64,000 bases of DNA. It comes from RGIG4097 sp964599875. GTDB lineage: Bacteria; Bacillota; Clostridia; Christensenellales; CAG-917. A program made the translations under genes and the position numbers. The notes below the pieces were generated by a model that saw nothing but the letters and a program-made list of their open reading frames with translations, did no database searches and was not told where the DNA came from. The stretch spans positions 1-64,000 of the forward strand of contig CAZRHE010000006.1 of the NCBI GenBank assembly GCA_964599875.1, read 5' to 3'. Of this stretch, positions 60,925-64,000 are shown in pieces; the first letter of the stretch is position 1, and each line of letters begins with the position of its first letter.

Positions 60925-61938
60925 CTAAATTGTCACGTCAACGTTGCCGAGGAAGATATCAAATGTTTCTGAAATTTTCCCACATACAACGGTTACTGTT
61001 ATGACATAATTCGTGGCACTATAGTTAAGTGCTTCCAATACGGCATTTCTCATGCAGTTTTTAGCACCATCTACGTCAGATGGATAGTATGTGGAAACCT
61101 GCGTAAAACGGTCGCTAAATATATCGCCACACAACAAATCGAGCGAAAGCGTGAGTTCCGTATCATAATGTACAGGCAAAGTTTGCACCATAGACAAATT
61201 GTATTTCCCGGACATATAACTTTTTATAACGTTACGAGCATCTCCCATTAATCCATTTGATTTTTCGGAAATTTGCCAAAAGACTTCAACATCCTCATCT
61301 CTGCCCATCGAATAGACTTCGTCTTCATAAAAAACACGCGGAATAAGAGTATATGTGTCTGCATCATTCAAAACGTCCACTTTCCATCGACCGTAATAAT
61401 TTGTATCATTTCCTTTACTGCTGAGTATTTGGAGTCCTACAGATCGAACGTTCTCTTTTGCAATATAATCAACCGTGACGGTAGCAAACATATCAGGACG
61501 CTCTGCCAAGTAACACTTTACGATGATTTGTTCTCCAAATGCTTGCAGCAAAGTGACGTCACATATATTGTCTTTTTTTTCATCAATGGTTAGAGTAACA
61601 TAGTCAGTAACTGTTTTTCCGTCTGCCCAAAAAGAATCTGCTTCATTAAATTCGATAGACCACTCCAAAGACTTATACATAGAATCATAGGGAAATACGC
61701 TTGCGGTCAATCTATATGTATTGTCGTTCTCCGCTTCACTGAATGCAATTGCAATTCCATTTTCAAACGAGCTTTCCACTACAAATTCAGTATCAATATT
61801 TGTATTAGCGGTGTTATCAGTGCTGTTTGAACGATTGATATTATAATAGAAACATCCAAATACTGACGCACCAATAAGCAAGATGCTCAATATGCTTGTG
61901 ACGATAATGATTGCTGTTTTTTGTTTTGTGATATTCAT
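60925..61938 (-). CDS. Membrane-anchored Ig-like (Big_2-like) surface protein
   Basis: A 337-residue protein with one N-terminal membrane helix (about 9-31), then an asparagine/threonine-rich linker and an extracellular region. The part YRLTASVFPYDSMYKSLEWSI, then DYVTLTID and ATVTVDY, follows the bacterial Ig-like domain 2 pattern (L-T-A-x-V-x-P-x-D...W). A second beta-rich stretch follows. In a filamentous phage such a protein could be a minor coat or adsorption protein. GGAG precedes the ATG. Paralogue of the truncated gene at 62994-64000. Confidence 0.55.
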   Translation of the reverse strand: MNITKQKTAIIIVTSILSILLIGASVFGCFYYNINRSNSTDNTANTNIDTEFVVESSFENGIAIAFSEAENDNTYRLTASVFPYDSMYKSLEWSIEFNEADSFWADGKTVTDYVTLTIDEKKDNICDVTLLQAFGEQIIVKCYLAERPDMFATVTVDYIAKENVRSVGLQILSSKGNDTNYYGRWKVDVLNDADTYTLIPRVFYEDEVYSMGRDEDVEVFWQISEKSNGLMGDARNVIKSYMSGKYNLSMVQTLPVHYDTELTLSLDLLCGDIFSDRFTQVSTYYPSDVDGAKNCMRNAVLEALNYSATNYVITVTVVCGKISETFDIFLGNVDVTI

Positions 61939-62014
61939 ATTTTCTCCGTTGTGTCATGGTTTCCGCCGTGTCGGTTTTTCGCACATACTATTTGATTAAT
62001 TCAATTTCATGCGC

Positions 62015-62137
62015 TTGACAATTGTATTAGTGTTATGGTAATATTCTACCGAAGAAACGTTTTGTAGCTGCGGTTTTACCGAAGTGCTCGTTGCAGAATA
62101 GCGAATTTAGTTTCGACGTGCGCGTTTCTTCTTTTTA
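62015..62137 (+). ncRNA. Predicted small RNA transcribed opposite to the element genes
   Basis: TTGACA (62015-62020), 18-base spacer, TAATAT (62039-62044). Seven bases later the transcript would begin with GAAGAAACG (62051-62059), which pairs perfectly with CGTTTCTTC (62123-62131), followed by TTTTTATTTC. Inside the stem are CTGC/GCAG (62068-62096) with a GGTTTTACC hairpin, and CGAA/TTCG. It would be a ~85-nt closed three-way junction RNA ending at its own terminator. Confidence 0.55.
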
Positions 62138-62437
62138 TTTCTTTTTAATTATTTTGTCTACTTTTTTCTTGTCTTGTTCAGACAATTTAAATGGTAGCTT
62201 TTCTTTGTCAAATTGATTCTGTCTATCTCTTTGAGGATTATTTTTAATATAGGCAACAGAATCATCATTTATATTTGGATTTTCATCCAGCTTAATGTTT
62301 TTTATTCCACGTGTTATCGGCGAATGAGTTATCCCGAGAAACATAAAATCATCTCCTATTTGAGCATATATATACGCAGGATGACCGCTCTTTTTGTATT
62401 TTCTAAATTCGTTTCGTTTATGTAATGTTTTTCTCAT
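62135..62437 (-). CDS. Small unknown protein with basic C-terminus
   Basis: A 100-residue soluble protein, N-terminal MRKTLHKRNEF, aromatic core (HPAYIYAQIGDDFMFLGITHS) and a C-terminal lysine-rich tail. The pattern looks like a conserved family of Firmicutes mobile elements, but I cannot name it. GGAGA eight bases before the ATG. The end overlaps the terminator of the plus-strand RNA. Confidence 0.5.
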   Translation of the reverse strand: MRKTLHKRNEFRKYKKSGHPAYIYAQIGDDFMFLGITHSPITRGIKNIKLDENPNINDDSVAYIKNNPQRDRQNQFDKEKLPFKLSEQDKKKVDKIIKKK

Positions 62438-62448
62438 TTGTATTTCTC

Positions 62449-62988
62449 CTATATGTCATACGACGTGCTTTCAGCTTCGTATTTCTCGAGCAATTCATCC
62501 AAATACTTGATAACACTCTGATATCCGGCAACACGGTCGTGAGCACGTTGGGTACGTTTATTGATGCGGAGATTTGCCAACTTGCGTTCGTATCGATATT
62601 GAGCTTTCAGCGACAACGCAGGTTCATCGGCGCATGGTTGCGTTTCTATCACTTGCATCGAATCATGTTTTTGTATGGTTTCAACACGCTGTATTGCTTC
62701 CTGAATCGATATTTGCACATCTTCGGGCTCATCGTTCGGCTCGTCAAAATCCGTGAGCGGAGATCCACCCCTCCTAATCTCGTTCCCGGATGGTTTCTCT
62801 TTAGCATTTGGTTCCTCTGACGCATCTGTTTCCGTGATTGGGTCATCCACGATTTTATATGGATATTCGATCACTTCGACGTAGTCATCGTCATAAGGAG
62901 ATTTCCGCACGGATTCAAGTTCATCCTTAATCCGTGCGTAGCAATGCAACTTAACTTCTTGTATTAACAATTTGATTTGAGCATCCAT
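62449..62988 (-). CDS. Unknown acidic/helical protein of the element
   Basis: A 179-residue protein without signal peptide. Residues 1-30 are helical; about 50-105 is acidic, proline/glutamate-rich and probably disordered; the C-terminal ~60 residues form a basic coiled-coil-like helix (YRYERKLANLRINKRTQRAHDR). Could be a scaffold or DNA-organising protein. No ribosome site is visible upstream; it may be coupled to the Ig-like gene, which ends six bases before. Confidence 0.45.
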   Translation of the reverse strand: MDAQIKLLIQEVKLHCYARIKDELESVRKSPYDDDYVEVIEYPYKIVDDPITETDASEEPNAKEKPSGNEIRRGGSPLTDFDEPNDEPEDVQISIQEAIQRVETIQKHDSMQVIETQPCADEPALSLKAQYRYERKLANLRINKRTQRAHDRVAGYQSVIKYLDELLEKYEAESTSYDI

Positions 62989-62993
62989 ATTTT

Positions 62994-64000
62994 TTAAAAA
63001 ACTATTGATTCCGTATCCAACTCCACAGACGTCGGAGACGTGTACATACCTCGTAAATTTAACTTCACTGTCGTATCTTTATAAGTTATTGAAACCTCGA
63101 AAAAAGGCATATAAATATCATCGCTTTCTGCAGCGCTTAAATAACGCATCGCAAGGATTTGATAATATCCGTTTTCATCACCTTCACTATATGACACCAA
63201 ATCAGTGTACCAAGATGATATGGGCTGAACACGATAATACCAATGCTTAGGAGCATAAGTGTTAGAATAAGCTTTTTCTCTTTCCACTGACACTAAATAA
63301 TTCAACCTATTTTTTGCGATATTATAATCTCTACTTCCATAAAATTCCTCATCATAGCCATTGGCGTAAGTATCAGCTTTATCAGCTACTTGAGAAAACA
63401 TGGTGGAGCTGTCAATGATTCTCGTGTCTTTTAATTCACTTGAAATCAATTCCAAATCTAAAAGACCGCCTTCAAATTTTTCCAAATACAATCCGGCTTT
63501 AAAACTTCCAACCAAATTCACTTTAACATCGATGTTTATCTCATCGGAATCTAAAGCGCTTACACCAAACACGTCCCAAAAATGAATATTCGTCTCATGC
63601 CTTTCATAATCTAAAATATTGTATACGGTTCTTGTTGAAGATCCATATTTCAACGGATTATCTTTATCATAATTCTCTACAACTGCATTATCATATGTAT
63701 TCGATTCTTCATAATTAATCGTAAAAGTCATCGCAGCGCCGGAATACGTACACTCAACTGCGGCGCGGAATCCGCCAAGTCGAGTAACAGCGATAAGTCC
63801 AATAGTTGCAAGAGGAAAATTTTTGATACAAGTAATGGTGGCATCGTTTGAACCGTCATAATCAGGTGTTACGGTCACATAATCAGATGCTTCTCCTTCT
63901 AATCCTTTGTTGTTATACCATGCAACAGACCAATCGACTTCTTTGTTGGCAGCATCTTCAGGATAGACGTTAGCACGTACTCTTCTCGTCAAAGAATCTT
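62994..64000 (-). CDS. Ig-like (Big_2-like) protein, 5' end outside window
   Basis: A partial frame of at least 334 residues running off the right edge (no start codon inside the window). The visible N-terminal part LTRRVRANVYPEDAANKEVDW is a Big_2-like strand pattern, and VTVTPDYDGSNDATI the next strands. The remainder has no recognised motif. Secretion signal would be upstream, outside. Related in architecture to the 337-residue membrane-anchored protein downstream. Confidence 0.5.
   Translation of the reverse strand, partial: DSLTRRVRANVYPEDAANKEVDWSVAWYNNKGLEGEASDYVTVTPDYDGSNDATITCIKNFPLATIGLIAVTRLGGFRAAVECTYSGAAMTFTINYEESNTYDNAVVENYDKDNPLKYGSSTRTVYNILDYERHETNIHFWDVFGVSALDSDEINIDVKVNLVGSFKAGLYLEKFEGGLLDLELISSELKDTRIIDSSTMFSQVADKADTYANGYDEEFYGSRDYNIAKNRLNYLVSVEREKAYSNTYAPKHWYYRVQPISSWYTDLVSYSEGDENGYYQILAMRYLSAAESDDIYMPFFEVSITYKDTTVKLNLRGMYTSPTSVELDTESIVF

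Larger units (their letters stand above)
56795..64000 (-). mobile_element. Inovirus-like provirus with IS30 transposase (right end outside window)
   Basis: Transposase, hairpin-dense gap, a series of same-strand genes with a Zot/pI-like ATPase, Ig-like surface proteins and short unknown proteins. Base composition is clearly more AT-rich than the core genes. Known inoviruses of mollicutes carry IS30-type transposases, and Zot-like ATPase is the hallmark gene of the group. No coat protein or Rep gene was found inside the window. Confidence 0.55.

Noticed and set aside
1..64000. CRISPR array or restriction/defence island
   Set aside because: No regularly spaced direct repeats, cas, restriction or abortive-infection motifs were seen.

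Overview
The window reads as a chromosome segment of an anaerobic, Gram-positive-type bacterium (Bacillota, most likely an uncultured Clostridia lineage). The sequence evidence is the Firmicutes gene neighbourhood rpmF-plsX-rnc-smc-ftsY-ylxM-ffh-rpsP-khpA-rimM-trmD-rbgA-rnhB-yraN, a large Bacillus-type SRP RNA with Alu domain, DUF1292, YlbJ and Gpr (spore-former genes), purine-rich Shine-Dalgarno sites, and a fermentative Pta-AckA acetate pathway. The core part has a strong preference for GAC/GTC/TTC codons, which produces very long antisense shadow frames that are not genes.

Layout. 1-4.7 kb: a secreted SGNH-hydrolase lipoprotein with a second lipoprotein (minus), then an FAD oxidoreductase and a flavodoxin-like protein (plus). 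4.7-6.2 kb: a MATE efflux pump behind a leader with a promoter and intrinsic terminator (attenuator-like). 6.2-10.7 kb: small accessory genes (GNAT, TerB-like, LRR protein, AT-rich orphan, DUF1292, an FETNSSSSHS-motif protein) and tRNA-Ser(GGA). 10.9-21.6 kb: CorC/CNNM transporter, DUF2804, HAD phosphatase, Rho, metallo-beta-lactamase-fold hydrolase, PRPP synthetase, HemW, LepA, GDPD. 21.7-38.7 kb: a lipobox/polytopic membrane protein, rplS, and the long ribosome-maturation/SRP/chromosome-segregation/lipid cluster ending with ackA and pta. 38.8-41.5 kb: TmcAL, YlbJ and a sigma-region-4-like protein. 41.6-48.8 kb: ileS, a methyltransferase, an RluA-type pseudouridine synthase, an acyl-CoA synthetase and a sugar-phosphate isomerase in one tight minus-strand run. 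49-56.6 kb: tRNA-Gly(CCC), a four-TM protein, an ABC-2 exporter, SRP RNA, pyridoxal kinase, an EF-G-like protein, glutamate racemase and the spore protease Gpr.

From about 56.8 kb to the right edge the character changes: lower G+C, different codon use, few recognisable families, hairpin-rich gaps. This is a mobile element. It carries an intact IS30-family transposase, a 616-base non-coding stretch with at least nine hairpins, a Zot/pI-like P-loop ATPase (the morphogenesis ATPase of filamentous phages), two related single-pass or secreted proteins with bacterial Ig-like domains, five small unknown proteins, and a predicted ~85-nt RNA transcribed against all the other genes. The simplest reading is an inovirus-like provirus of a Gram-positive host that is associated with an IS30-type transposase; its right end lies outside the window. 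The Zot-like assignment rests on motif pattern only and no coat protein or Rep gene was identified inside the window.
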